DNA of 64,000 nt from Hevea brasiliensis (GCF_030052815.1 NC_079507.1:54075571-54139570); one strand, 5' to 3'; counted from the first letter of the stretch, positions 13,219 to 27,798 are shown. Translations and numbers: made by a program. Notes: a model not told the origin generated them from the letters alone.

Positions 13219-13611
13219 TCAATTCTTGGCCTTAACAGAGTTATTTTCCTTGATTCTTGCACGGTTGTCCAACTTGACAAAGCGTTTGAGATCTTCATAG
13301 GGGAGAGTTTCAATTTTTTCCCTTCTTAGTGCACTCAGTGCAGGACGTTTATCAAGCAGATGCCACAGCCAATCAGGGTATTCAGAATCAGGCAAGATCT
13401 TGGGATCTGCTCCATCCTTGAGAATATTGGCACCGACTACAGTAGTAGATTTAATTTCTTTGTTAAGTGTTGATTTTGGAGCATCAGCTGCTGCCCCCCC
13501 TTTGGCACCCTTTTTTGCTTTGCCAGTCCCAGTAGCAAATGTTCGTTGGTCCACTGTCCTAACTGCCTCCTTAGTAATCATGATACCTCTCAATGATTTG
13601 ATGTGGTTCAT
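13219..13611 (-). CDS. mitochondrial large-subunit ribosomal protein mL54 (yeast L37 homologue)
   Basis: A single coding exon encodes 130 residues. The first ~30 residues are basic and hydroxylated (MNHIKSLRGIMITKEAVRTV), as expected for a mitochondrial import sequence. A lysine/glycine-rich link follows, then the family core: LNKEIKSTTVVGANILKDGAD, PDSEYPDWLWHLL and the basic tail KRFVKLDNRARIKENN. The PDWLW motif is the hallmark of mL54, a protein of the mitoribosome large subunit. ATG 13611 is chosen because an acceptor (TGTTGCAG, exon from 13622) lies just upstream. The leader donor CCAG/GTACTT sits at 14653/14652, giving a ~1.03-kb 5' UTR intron. The gene is divergent to prohibitin. Confidence 0.9.
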   Translation of the reverse strand: MNHIKSLRGIMITKEAVRTVDQRTFATGTGKAKKGAKGGAAADAPKSTLNKEIKSTTVVGANILKDGADPKILPDSEYPDWLWHLLDKRPALSALRREKIETLPYEDLKRFVKLDNRARIKENNSVKAKN

Positions 13612-13622
13612 TGCCCTAGCTC

Positions 13623-14652
13623 CTGCAACATTAGCTCTAACAATTACAAAAGGGTGAATTCTGAACAAATAAAAACTCAGGCACATTCTTACATAAACTT
13701 TCAGATAACTAGTATCTGAATTTCTCAGCTTTGAGCTAAAGATGCTTCAATATGGTCAGCAGATGTTATCCTCCAAACAACTGAGGATTTAGGAAACTTT
13801 AAATACCTACCTCAATTGCCAACATTCTGACAGGAGTAGAATGGAAATATATGAAAATAATCAACTGAAAGAAATTTGGGATTAACTTGCAGAAAAAGGT
13901 AATTACTAACATTAGCTCATCATGAAATAAAAATGAAAGCATAAACATAATAGCAACAAGCAGAGAATATTGTTCAACAAAACATGAATAAGATCACCAT
14001 AACAAACATCAAGTTTACAATTCATTTCATTGCACTTCATAAAGACTAACAGAAGTATGCACAGCCAAAAGAAAAAGAGAAAAAGATCACAAAGGTATTC
14101 AAAACCGTGTTATCACAAGGTCAGATTCAATGAAGGCACAAAAAATTACAAAATCACATCTTGCAGGTGAAAAAAATCAGACTACAATAACTGATAACTT
14201 CTCAATTTTTTTCTCCACATTAAATATTTTTTCAGCTAAGAGCATTCAATAGCCATCTTTAACAAGTCAATTTAAAAATTCAAATTACAATCATTAAAAA
14301 AAAAAAAATTGAGGGAGGGTTGTGTAGTGCTGGAAGAAGAAAGAAGTTTCAGTCCAACAAACCCAACAGATTTATTTACAATCTTGACAGGAAAATGAAC
14401 ATGTTAATTTACTAAGAGATTTATCGCTAAGAAGCGAGCCGACTTTTCAACATCCTAGTATCCTATAGCATTGTGAGATTTTAACTCATTGCGGTGGCTC
14501 AACATGTTAACTGTTTGTTTGCTAAGAAACCAATAAAAAAAACCCTCAATGAGTAAGCCAAAAACAAGGAATCCCACACTCCAATATTTTCCTACAAATT
14601 TCTCAGTAACCCAACAGCGCAGGGCAAAAGAAAATGATATCAAGGCAAGTAC
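13623..14652 (-). other. 5' UTR intron of the mL54 gene
   Basis: On the minus strand a good donor (CATCCAG/GTACTTG, GT at 14652-14651) and acceptor (AATGTTGCAG/GAG, AG at 13624-13623) frame 1030 bases with no convincing open frame. The proposed upstream exon has no ATG, so translation starts in the next exon. Confidence 0.65.
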
Positions 14653-14695
14653 CTGGATGCGGAACTTGAGATGTTGAAGCTGGAGATCTCCCCCT

Positions 14696-14706
14696 GGTTA
14701 GGGTTT
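14696..14706 (-). promoter_or_regulatory. telo-box in the mL54 leader
   Basis: The minus strand reads AAACCCTAACC close to the likely transcription start of mL54. Telo-boxes (AAACCCTA) are common in promoters of plant ribosomal-protein and translation genes. The assignment rests on the motif and its position only. Confidence 0.55.
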
Positions 14707-14709
14707 CTG

Positions 14710-15012
14710 AAACACCAAAAAACTAAAAAGACGAAACTTTGTTCAGGAATGGATCTCCAATTTGTGGTCTTGAGTCTGGACCCATTTCAAGATTCTACCG
14801 AGAAATGTCATGTGCAGCCCATTAATATCTGTCCAAAGCTTTTCAACATGGAAGCCCAATTTGTACTTCAAAAGGGGTCGAAATAACCCGATTTAGATCC
14901 GAACCATCGTTTGTCACTGTTGCGAGATCATTCATAAACCCCAGTCATCTCTCTAAACCCCAGCAGCCCCTTCCTCACTTCTTCATTTTTCTCTCATAGT
15001 AATCTTCTCTCC
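14710..15012. promoter_or_regulatory. divergent promoter region shared by mL54 and prohibitin
   Basis: About 360 bases separate the mL54 leader exon from the prohibitin start codon. Two site II elements (TGGGCT on the minus strand; AGCCCA at 14816-14821 and 14853-14858) lie between the genes. Site II motifs are bound by TCP factors and are enriched in plant promoters of mitochondrial and ribosomal components. The prohibitin side has pyrimidine-rich leader sequence with repeated AAACCCC. Shared control of the two mitochondrial genes is an inference. Confidence 0.55.
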
Positions 15013-16032
15013 ATGGGCAGCAGCCAAGCAGCGGTTTCATTTCTAACTAATCTTGCACGCGCCGCTTTCGGTTTGGGCGCTGCAGCCACCGTCCTGAACG
15101 CCTCGCTTTACACCGTCGATGGAGGACAACGCGCTGTGCTATTCGACAGATTTCGTGGTGTTATCGACACCACTATCGGTGAAGGGACACACTTTCTGAT
15201 CCCGTGGCTGCAGAAGCCCTTTATCTTCGATATTCGTACCCGGCCCCATACTTTCTCGTCCATCTCCGGTACCAAGGATCTCCAGATGGTCAATCTCACT
15301 CTCCGTTTGCTCTCTCGTCCCGATGTAATAATCATATCTCTGTAAATCTTGTTTGGTATACGCAAATGGTACAATTAGCATATTTTACTGTTTGTTGAAC
15401 TTGACCCTTTGTTTATTGAATCATATATTTACACCATGAATATGCATAGATGTGTATCACTTTGGGAACATTTGATTTACAATACATTTTGTTATTTGAG
15501 CAAGGTTTCACGATTGCCCTATATCTTTCAACACCTCGGTCTTGAGTATGATGAGAAGGTGCTTCCCTCAATTGGCAATGAGGTTTTGAAGGCTGTGGTT
15601 GCGCAGTTCAATGCTGATCAGCTCCTCACTGAACGTCCCCATGTGTCAGCTCTGGTCCGGGAGTCTCTTATCAAGCGTGCTAAGGACTTCAACATTTTGC
15701 TGGATGATGTGGCGATCACTCACTTGTCTTATGGATTGGAGTTCTCTAGGGCTGTGGAGCAGAAACAGGTGGCACAGCAGGAAGCAGAGAGGTCCAAGTT
15801 TGTTGTCATGAAGGCTGACCAGGAGAGGAGGGCTGCAATTATCAGGGCAGAAGGTGAGAGTGAAGCTGCCCATCTGATCTCTGATGCAACTTCAAAGGCT
15901 GGTATGGGGTTAATTGAGCTAAGGAGGATTGAGGCATCAAGAGAAATTGCTGGAACTCTGGCAAAATCACCCAACGTAGCATACCTTCCTGGTGGAAACA
16001 ACATTCTGATGGCACTCAATGCAAATCGTTGA
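15013..16032 (+). CDS. prohibitin, type I (PHB3/PHB4-like), mitochondrial
   Basis: Exons 15013-15324 and 15505-16032 join in frame (donor CCCGAT/GTAATA, acceptor GAGCAAG/GTTTCA) to give 279 residues, close to the ~277-280 usual for plant type I prohibitins. Residues 1-30 hold an alanine-rich hydrophobic anchor ([19 protein letters not shown]). The PHB/SPFH domain follows with [24 protein letters not shown] and [11 protein letters not shown]. The C-terminal coiled coil contains [21 protein letters not shown] and [16 protein letters not shown]. Prohibitins form ring complexes in the mitochondrial inner membrane that act in membrane organisation and protein turnover. The start (CTCTCCATGGGC) matches the family N-terminus. 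Divergent to mL54. A 3' UTR intron is likely (see 16037-17359). Confidence 0.95.
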
Positions 16033-16036
16033 ATAG

Positions 16037-17359
16037 GTAATTTGTATCTTTTGTGTATGCCTGTATTTGGGTGCTTGGATTTGCCTGCAGGAGCTGGATG
16101 TTAGTTCACTAATTTGGTACCTGCTTTGAAATGTTTTTTTATTACTACTTGAATTTATGGGTTAGAAATGGAATGGAAACAACTGTCATTTGATGATTAT
16201 GTGTTACAATCACAATTGCATCTAATGGGATATTCTCAGGTCCTTTTGCATTGTTTTTGTGAAATTTCTAGCTCATTTATACTTCAATTAGTCTGTGATT
16301 AGCATATTTTAACTTCTTTTATTTTGCTGGATGTTGTACATTTGGAAATTGAAAATTGATATCACTTGGCTGCATACGCTTGTTCCTTTAATTTAGTCCT
16401 TGAAATATTGGAAATTTGTTGTTTGGTATTGGCAATTGGGTTCAATCACTCAGACCATTGTTAATTAGCTTACAGATCTTATTGTTATGTGGAAATTATA
16501 GATTTAGCTTTTTAAGAAATTTCAAGCTTCAATATATCATTTTAGAGCATTTAAATGTTGGGTAATTTGGCTTTATGTCTTAGGTTAAGATCTTAACAAG
16601 GCTTACTTCTAACTCATAACAAATTAAGAATCGTGATCAGATTAAAATTTTTCAGTTGCAAATTAGCCTATTAAGTAAGTAAAAGAAGATGCATTAGTGA
16701 TCATGAATTCTACTGATTGCTCTGATAAATAAGTATGATGGAAAGGTATTAAGGAAGTTTATGACAATGAATATCACAAGTGCCTTTTCTGGTAGATGCT
16801 GTGTTGGGACTTGGGAGACATCGATTTTTCTTGCTGTTTCTTTCTTTTGTTGCTGTGTACACTGTATCCTTGCTGTGTACAAACATATTCAAGGAAATAT
16901 GTTCTTTTTTGAAAAATATTCTTGTTCCTTTGTTGTCTTTTAGGAGCATTGGCATAGGATCCTTTTTGTGTTGCTCTATTTGCATCTGTTATTCCATTTG
17001 TGTATGTATTAATGTGGCATTTTGAAGGGGCAATTGGGACCAAAGTGTTGAAAGTCAGAGATATTGGCATCAATACTTAAAAATATTGTTAATTAAGGGA
17101 ATTCATATATCTTTTAGATTTTTTTTTTCTTTTGTAACAAAGGCATTTGCTTAGTGTATAATAAAGATGCATCTAAGTCACATCTGTTACGTGTAGGGTT
17201 TTGAACATGTTCGCAAGTCATTATTCCAGTTTAGGGGCAGTGATAATTTGTTCAGTTTTTCTTTTGTAGCTTTATTCAGTTTGTCTATAGTCATTCTTTC
17301 TGTTTGTTGGAGTCTTTGTAATAGTGAATCCTTTTTAACTTTTTGTTCTTGCCTTGCAG
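16037..17359 (+). other. probable intron in the prohibitin 3' UTR
   Basis: Four bases after the TGA stop the sequence reads ATAG/GTAATTTG, a good donor. At 17350-17360 it reads TTGCCTTGCAG/GGTATTTG behind a T-rich tract, a strong acceptor. The 1.3 kb between is T-rich like plant introns and has no recognisable gene; the short frames at 16694-17073 are not family-like. The terminal exon would run from 17360 to about 17600. The stop lies only 4 nt before the junction, so this intron would not be expected to trigger nonsense-mediated decay. Confidence 0.55.
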
Positions 17360-17599
17360 GGTATTTGAGGGCGGCACAATTGCATTAACCGGATTGTGAA
17401 TTGCTGAAGTAGCATTTGCTTTGTTGCTAGAGAACTTTTTGAGGTTACTGATTACAGACCCAATATATGTAGACCTCCCTTAAGAATCAGAAGTTTAGTA
17501 TTCAAACATCAGATTCTATGTTACAACTGTGTTCTACCATTTCATAACTCCAAAGATGGGTTTCAATACTTGTGTGGCAAATATGCGGGAATGATTCTT

Positions 17600-20500
17600 T
17601 GATCCAATATGTTCAAGGTAATATTTTCCTCATTACAAGTTCTGGTAGTCATAGCTATCATTCACTCACACTGAGTTCTGTTGCAGAACATATATTGTTT
17701 ATTTTATGAACACGTAGATGCATTGGATAGAGCTAAGCTAAGTGGAAATTTTCCCATTTTTCATTTAGGTATTGTAAGAGTTAATGTTAAATATGAGGTT
17801 TTGTTGAAGTGTAAAGTAGGTAGGATTTGGGGACTCTAAGTGGGATCAAATTAGGCAATGGACACCTAAGTGAATTTCAAATAATATTATTTTACTATTA
17901 AATAATATTATTTTGTAAAACATTTTAAATCTATATTTAAATTTTCATATTTTCAAAAAATTGTATTTATTTATGAGTATCAAATTAAGTATTCTTGATT
18001 TTTCACATTCAACTAAAACCATTTTTTAGAATAAATTATAATATGGATGATGAGATTGGTAAAAAAAAAATTAACAATTTAATTTTTGTATTTTCAAAAT
18101 CAAATAATTTAATTCCTCACTTTTTATATTATATACTATTGATCCCTTCGTTTAATTTCTATCCAAAATGTGTTTAATTCTATTTTCAATATGAAACAAT
18201 TAAGTTTAAGAGATTTTGAAATGTAATTTGATTGTTTTTCTATAATATTAATTTAAGATATAATATATATAAAATATTTTAATAAAAAACTATATTTTTA
18301 AATGTCAGAGTTTTAATGGTTTCATATTGAAAGTGAACTTAAACATTTTTATTATAATTAAGGATGAATCAGACAAAATGATCAATCTATGTATATTATA
18401 AAAAGTGAAGGAATAAATTATTTAATTTTAAAAATATAGAAAGACTAAACTATTAGTTTGATCAAATTTAAGAGGTTATAGTATAATTTACTTTTTTTTT
18501 TTTTTAATAAAAAAAATCTTTCATATTTTCATAGGACTCCATTTTTAATAAAAAAAAAATCAAAAGATTTTATTTATTTATTTATTTATTTTAACGGATG
18601 AAACAGACTCCATTTGTTTGTGAATATCCAATATAGTATTTATGTGAGTGGGGTTATAGATAGGTTATCTTATATGGTAGATCTGTGCTTTAGGTTAGGG
18701 CTTCAATTGAGATCTACTTCTAGAAAAACTGACGCTAACTCTTCAGCACTGGTGGATGATGCAGTTTGTATCTTTTTGTGCTTTGCTTGGTTGTTAGGCT
18801 TTGCTCTAGGGTTCTGTTGTTGTTGTAATGGCATCTTTGGGGACACCTAAGGTAGTTAAAAGCATAAGGTGTATATAAAGCGATGCATCACCCCAATTAT
18901 TAAAAAATTAATTAATAATATAATGTGCAAAAAAAAAAAAAAAAACAATACCTTTTATAAAATTTAAACTTTTAACAAATCATCACAGCATTCAAAAGTT
19001 TTTAGGACTTAAATTTATAATTATAATCTAGAGATTATCAGTATATTTTCATCAAAGTTCTCAACACTTTCATTCTCATCACCAAAATAAGATTCATTTT
19101 CATAAAAAGCTTTATCTAAATCAGCCTCAACATCTTTCAGTGTTGGTTTGAAGTTGACGCTCTTTACACCTTTCTTTTATTTATCACTTTGCGCTTTGAG
19201 TAAAAGCTCTTACTTCATTAAATGTGTTTCAATTTGCATTTATAAAAGCGTTTTCTTATTTACTGCTGTGCTTTTAAGCTTTTGACTACGCTAGAGACAC
19301 TCCTACACTAAAACTTAACCTCTGGATCCCTTTTATGACTAAAAAAGATGGAGAAAGCATTGAACTCTATCTTATCCCCGAAGAGTTGCACAGATTAGTC
19401 CCTATTCTTGAGCTGTTAAGATGACGTCTTATGATTGGGATTCCTTCTGGCTTCATTTGGGTTCTTCAACATGCAAACTTCCAGCAAGAGCTCTCCCTCG
19501 TTTTTCCTTCTCTTAGTTTTCAACGTTGTTTTTGTGGTGATCAATCAACACGGTGCTGCGTTGGCTTGATTTCTAGAAAGAAACTATTATGGTGTTTAGA
19601 ACCTGCTTATTCAAGTCGAGACTCTGAAATAACTTAGAGTTTTAGTGAGAGGCTTTGGGCTGATTTTGTTTTTTCCTTTATCTGATTGGCATTCTTCAGT
19701 AATGCTTAATCTTATTAATCTGATGTGCCTTTCGAAAAAGAAAAAACAAAACTTTTTTGTACCCAAAAAACAAGGATATTGCATTGATGATGAAAGCATT
19801 ACAAGGCCACTAATTGAAATACAATAGTTTGCAAACTAAAATGGTTTGTGTGTTAAGCTCCGCAAGTGAGTCAAGCCTGGCTCATGGGTTGGTCCTTCTA
19901 GGTTCTATATCAGCTGTGAATTAAGTATGTGAGTAGCTTATACGGGGATACGGACGGATTGCGTTAAAACTGCTATAGTTTTGACAGACATTTATTCTTA
20001 TCATTGAATCGTTTGCGTGTCTAATATTTATGTAAAAATAAAAAAATTCCTACCCAACTCCAAAATCAAACGACACAAAACCAAATTAACATGGAGTCCC
20101 AGGACTGAAACTGGTAATCCTTTAATCTTGGTACTGGGCAGAGGCGAACATTTTGCCAACAGCAATACGCATCCGATATTATGTAAGTTCGAGACACAGC
20201 ATGAGCAGGACTGGAATGTTTTTTTTTTTTTTTATGTAGGAAATGCATAAGATGAATTATTAAATTATTGTCGTATCATTTAGAAATATATTTATTAAAA
20301 TTTACTTAATTAATATGTATAATATGTAAAATTTTCAATCTTAAATATGTAATTTATATTATTAAAACCAAATTAGAACTATTCTCTTTTTATGTGGGAT
20401 TTGCTTTTATAATGCAAATCCCAGCTGTGAGGTCTCAATTCCCTGTAAAAAAAAAAAAAGAAGTTGAAATCAAACCCACATGATGTATAAAGCTGCTCCC

Positions 20501-20600
20501 AACAATAAAACATTCCTCACAGCTTAATTATTCCTAAAACAACTCTTCTGGAAAACTGCATCCTATGCCGGAAACGAGGAAGCCCACATCATGTGATTAC
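17600..20600. other. intergenic sequence without a recognised gene
   Basis: Apart from the foldback element near 18.04-18.49 kb I see no supported feature. The 18.6-19.8 kb part is somewhat more GC-balanced, with short frames that could be eroded transposon sequence, but no motif could be identified. The last part is probably the GAPC 3' flank. Confidence 0.4.
18040..18490. mobile_element. foldback element (long imperfect inverted repeat)
   Basis: The arm at about 18070-18147 (with tcaaaatcaaataatttaat, ctcactttttatattata, attgatccc) reappears as an imperfect reverse complement at about 18378-18457 (gatcaatctatgtatatta, aaaagtgaaggaataaatta). A second matched pair sits inside: tttcaatatgaaac near 18184 and its complement near 18318. 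No coding capacity. It looks like a MITE or foldback element. Confidence 0.55.
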
Positions 20601-20618
20601 TCCCAACTACTGAGCTGC

Positions 20619-22841
<2,223 letters not shown>

Positions 22842-22859
22842 TGTTTTGTATAAGAGAAG

Positions 22860-24290
22860 GGTAGAAGGAAGAGGGAGATCTAAAGAAAGAGAAATGGAAG
22901 AGCAGAGCAGCGTAGAAGAGAGTTGGTGGGGGGCTTAGAAGAAGAAGAAGAAGGAAGCAGAAAATGGAGGAAAGCAGAGCGGAGTTGTAGTAAAAGTGTG
23001 GGATCATGCAATTCCACGATTCATCACTTCACGAGGGAATCGGTAAAACTAGGATTAGATTGGCAAATTCCCAAATTTATGGTTCAATGTGTGATGATGG
23101 AAAGATTATCAAGTGGAATTAGTGTACTAAATTTCCTAATCACTCTTTTTTCTTAATATGGAGAGAATAATTAGTCTATTTTTAATAAGTTTCTCCTTTA
23201 TCATTAAATTAATACACCAAAAATTTAATTTAAATATTAATAAATATGAATAAGAAATTAAGAATAATATTAAATTTTTAAAAATAATCAAATTAACTCT
23301 ATTCTAAATGCAATAGACATTTATGAGAATTTAACCCAAAATCGTTGAAAGAAAATTCATATAGTCAATTTTAAATTTTTTAGATAAAATTTTAGTTCAG
23401 TAGTGAAAATTTTTAAGTGTTTTTTTAACATTGAATTTCACTACAATTATTTAAACCTTCAAGAGATAGACTATAAATATAAATATAATAAGGTTGAGCA
23501 CTAAAATAAATTGATATCATAAGCTTTCTATATTAGTGCCACTTGACATAACTAGATATTCATATCAAAGATTTAACAATAAAATTTTTTTTTTTTATTT
23601 TTTAACTTTTTATCTCCTTCATTCATTTAAAAATTTATGACAATAGTTACAAATTAATTAAAAATACTAAGAGTTATAATTATAAATTATAAAACCAAAG
23701 CTACCATTTCATTATACACCATAAATAAAATTATGTACTTAATTCATTAAAATTAAAAAAGTTATGACAATAGTTAAACTTAATTAATATTAGGAAAACT
23801 AAAAGTAATAGTCACAAACTATATAAATCAATAGCACACATCAAAAATCAAACCATCTATGTAAACAGAAGATATAATGTCCAACTGAAATTTATTCATA
23901 AATCTACCAAATAATATTTTAGTAATTAAGATATTAGAAAAAGATTAAAAATAATTTACATAACTATCACTAAGGCAATTTTTTTTATCTTTTTAGAATT
24001 TATTTACATATATATTATTTGCATCTTATCTTTATTCTTTATTTTTATTTTCAATTTGTATTTATTTTTTATATTTATTTTCTTTATATTTTCATGATTA
24101 TTTTTACAAATATTTTTTAAAATATTTCAAATAAATTAAATACAAATAAAAAATAAAATAATATATAATCATATCTTTGTTAAGTAATAATACAAGCACA
24201 ACTCACGAACAAAAACCTAGTTTCTATCATAACATCCTTCCTTCACATAAATGAACAGGATAGAACGTATATGCAACAGCTATGGTTGTT
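22860..24290. other. GAPC 5' leader/promoter and AT-rich intergenic sequence
   Basis: The first ~100 bases are a CT-rich leader on the minus strand, as expected for the GAPC 5' UTR. Beyond it the sequence is AT-rich without a recognised gene. The open frame at 22923-23156 on the opposite strand is the complement of the leader and is not family-like. Confidence 0.5.
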
Positions 24291-24291
24291 A

Positions 24292-24296
24292 ACTAG
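24292..24296. repeat. ACTAG, candidate target-site duplication (left)
   Basis: The match is ACTAG at 30362-30366, exactly outside the CA end of the 6-kb unit. Only 5 bp, so the evidence is modest. Confidence 0.5.
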
Positions 24297-25052
24297 TGAT
24301 TAGTGTATATACCATATTTTGGTCGACCCTCAAATGCATAATTTAATATACAATTTTCTTTTAAAGTTGTAATGAAGTTGTAATTTCAAATGTTTTCTTG
24401 AATAGATTTTCCATCTTAATGTTATCCGTTCTCAACTAATGATCCGATCACAGGTCACCTTTCTAAACTCAGCAATGGTTTGTCTTCGGAATAACTCTAT
24501 CTCAAGTTCAAGTTAGGTTATTTTCCGATCTCTTCATCTTTATTCGACGTGTTTGGATCGATATTGGTTCTTCGGGCCATCCGATCTTACATGCCATTAT
24601 TTTCCGATCTCATTATGTTTAAATACCTCAAAATTCCAAATCTGCGTATAGTTTTGTGATCAGGTATCTCGCTCGAATTGTTCAAACATTTCACAACAAA
24701 GCTAAGGTTTTATCTTATCTCTAAATAATGATTCTAATCCTAATAAGCTTAAGTCATTTTCAAATCTTTATAATTTTACCAAATCACTCTTCAAATGTTT
24801 CAAGGTTTCAGTCGATATTCGGTCACAGCACCGTCTGATCTCATGTTCACGTGTAATGGTTTTTCGATCTCTTGAAGTGGCCTGATGTTTTATGATTAAT
24901 AACCAGTCTCAAGTTTAATGTTCAACTTTATTCAGTTGATTAAGAGTTAATTCCATTAAGTACTCATGCAACTTGGTTTGATGTTTTTCGATCTCATCAA
25001 GAAAATTGAGCATGAAAAGACTTAATTCATTTCAAAATAGAAAATATACAAG

Positions 25053-26919
25053 TCATTCGGCAGGAGGGTCTCCCCTAACCTGCTCTTCAGATACATTTTC
25101 AGTTTCATCATTCCTTCTCTCTCTCTTAGGCTCCTCCTGGCTATCTTCTTCAGCTCTCGGGACGAGCTCCTCCATCCAGGAGAAGTCTTCTTCAGGATAG
25201 CACTTCATAAGCTCAGCCAGAAGATCGCCATGTGCATTCACATAGGCACCAGCGCCTCTCACCAGAGCCTCTTCTTCTTTTGCTTTGATCTCTTCGGTAA
25301 ATCAAGTGAGATCGGCAGATCGGCAAGCTCAAGCATCTTCAAGTTCTCACTCCAATTCAGCTATCCTTTCTTCATAAGACTTCGTCCGATCTTCAATTTG
25401 GGCGATGTCGTCCTGAGCAGTTGAGAGTTGGGCTTTGGCGGTAGCTGCATCCTGAACTGCCTTCAGAATCTCCTGTCTCAAGAGATGAGCCTTTTCTCTA
25501 ATCATATGCTAGTTCGCAATAGTCTCCAAACCCAAGCTCATTGTCTGAGCCAGGAGATCATCAATGCTATCCTGGGCCAATCTATTTTGATCTTCTTGAA
25601 AATAGATGGTGGCGCCCAGGACCTTGGCTAAATCAGGATTACCCCGAACTGAATGGTTCCTTTCTAGAGAATGGATAAGAACCTGAGCACCTCAAGAGAG
25701 TGTCCTTACGACTGGTCGGGAAGGCCCCCCTTTTGCGCTTGAAGAGACCGATGGAGGTGGAGGTTCAGCTTGTCAAGGTGGAGAAGGAACGATCTCTACC
25801 TCTGAGGTTGGTTGCTCTGGAGGTCAAAACGGAGAGCTCGGTACTTCTACCAAGTCTCACCTTAGCGTCTGAGCAGCAGCTGTAGCAGCAGCAGCAATTT
25901 TCATTTCTCGCACTTTTTGGGTTAGCTCCCTCTTTCGCTTGCGGCTCTCCTTTGCACTCTCGCCTCCCGCCATACTTGCACAGAGAACAAGTTAGTGAGA
26001 TCACAAAAGTTAAGAGACTAAGGATCTAGATTATATCGATCCTGAGGCTAAGGTCAGAGAGTTGCTGCTCATAGTTCTCACGAACGATCACTCGCATCAT
26101 CCACCATTTCAGTTCGGCTATGGTCACATCCAAACATTAATATCTATGAGCGGTCGCCTGATCCTTCAACTCCTTCAACATGGCGTCCTCATCTTTATTT
26201 AGGACGATCTTCTTTGGAACTGAAGGAACTAAATACTGCCAACTACATGGAATGCCCTCAAAGCCATTCAGGTCCTTGCTCCTCAATATGAAAAATCGAT
26301 CTTTCCAGTTCTTCAACGAGGAAGGGAGATTGGTGAAGAGCCCGCAGTTCGGCTTGGCTTGGAAAAACTAATATTCATCATCTTTTCGCCGAGCAAGTCT
26401 ATGCAATTCAGCAAAAACCTTTGCCGTGGGCTTGAGCTTTTTAGCTTGGCATAAACCTCTGAAGGGCACCAGAGTCCGCCAGGAGTTCGGATGCACTTGG
26501 GCTACACAAACATGATGGAACTTCAAAACAGCTCTATAGAATCCGTCAAGAGGAAACCGAAGCTTGGCTTTTAGTTGTTCTTCGTACATCATGATCAAAT
26601 TAGTTTCTTCAAAGAAATGATCGGCTTGAAGATCGCCATGACATCTGATAAGTTTGAAGGAGTCAATCGGAAGGTTGTACTCTTGGCTAATAGACTGAAA
26701 ATCAGACTCCTTGAGGACCGATGGCAACTCATCCACGGGTAAGTTCTCTTCCCTAAAGATGACGCTTGCTTTGACTTGGTCGCTCGACCATGGACCAGGA
26801 CGATGGCCGTAGAAAGTTCAGGTCACTCACTCAGTCTAGCCACATCACCTTAGTCCGATGTCCATGAAATGTGAATGGATGGAGGACTGGCAGCTCTCTG
26901 ACCATTGGTACCGCTCATT
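25053..26919 (-). pseudogene. antisense gag-like transposon ORF (putative gypsy-type transposon family), broken
   Basis: The minus strand starts near 26919 (MSGTNGQRAASP), downstream of a TATA-like GTATAAATAGG at about 27081. The first frame soon meets a stop. A clean frame covers 26736-26368 with the motifs CHGDLQADHFFEE, LRFPLDGFYRAVLKFHHV, HPNSWRTLVPFRGLC and KPTAKVFAELHRLARRKDD. Similar sequence continues in other frames (QAKPNCGLF, SLKNWKDRFFILRS, PCSWQYLVPSV) down to about 26040. A C-terminal acidic/glutamate-rich frame ends at 25053. These motifs are familiar from plant gag-like proteins of gypsy-related elements. Frameshifts and stops make it non-functional as read. The product's role is unknown. 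Confidence 0.6.
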
Positions 26920-27404
26920 TTCAAAGATAAAGATAAAACTGATTAAAAAAATATTAAAGCTCTTACCGGAGTGTAAATCAGTGCCAGAAAACTTTAGAAA
27001 GCAGGAAAGAACATCGTAGTTGGTCAGAGAATTTTAAAATGGCATAAGTAAGTAAATGGCCAATGCTCCTCCCTATTTATACCTGCCCGAGCATTAAATG
27101 CTCACGAAGCCCCAAGAGACGCATCGGTTAATGGGATTGGACTGTTTTGATGACTCATCAAAGGTGAATTCCAGAAACATGGCAGGGAGATCGGATATTT
27201 AAAGAGCGGTCAGAAGAGATTAATGGATGAGTGTGAATTGTGAAGATCAGATCGTACACAGTCATAAGAGATCAGAAAATAATGCAATGATAAAATAAAA
27301 TAAACAATCAATTTTGAATAAATAAAACTTCATTTCATTTCTAAAAGATCATATTACATCACTTGGGTGATCTTTCAAGATCAATAATTATAAATTTCCC
27401 TTCA

Positions 27405-27798
27405 CTACATTCTACCTATCTTGTTCCTGTGGTTTGGACTACTCCCGATTTCAAGATGCCATTCAAGAGATACGTGGAGATCTGGAGGGTAGCTCTCATC
27501 AACTATGGCAAAAACTACAGGAGGCTCGATGTCTTCATCAATGTCATTGACTAGAACCGAGCTACGATAGGGACCCCCAATATGGTTGGGAGCCAAATAA
27601 ACTTCAAGAGGCGGTCACTGATATTAAGATTGAAATTAGAGGTTCCCTTGTCAGAGATCGGTTTGTAAGCCATACTGGTAAGCCAATCCGAGATCGGCAC
27701 GGCAGTCAGTTTCGACCTTGATCGGTCAATTAGTCCAGTTCCCTCACCGTCATCAGACGATGCCCTCATAAACCTCTGATCACTAGAATTGTCCATTT
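27405..27798 (-). pseudogene. second antisense ORF remnant in the 6-kb unit
   Basis: An ATG at about 27796 opens a frame reading MDNSSDQRFMRASSDDGEG, preceded by a leader and a TATA-like TTATATATAT near 27960. It ends at 27551 and similar low-similarity sequence continues in the next frame (VLVNDIDEDIEPPVVFAIVDES) to 27405. I do not recognise a domain. Its position, promoter-like upstream sequence and a similar 3' end (ttcatttc...aaa) parallel the neighbouring gag-like ORF, so the two may be tandem antisense genes of the element. Confidence 0.35.

Noticed and set aside
15108..15381. Minus-strand open frames opposite prohibitin exon 1
   Set aside because: They are the complement of a clear prohibitin coding exon and show no family motifs.
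16694..17073. Several overlapping frames of 60-99 codons in the prohibitin 3' intron
   Set aside because: T-rich intron-like composition, frames on both strands overlap each other, none resembles a protein.
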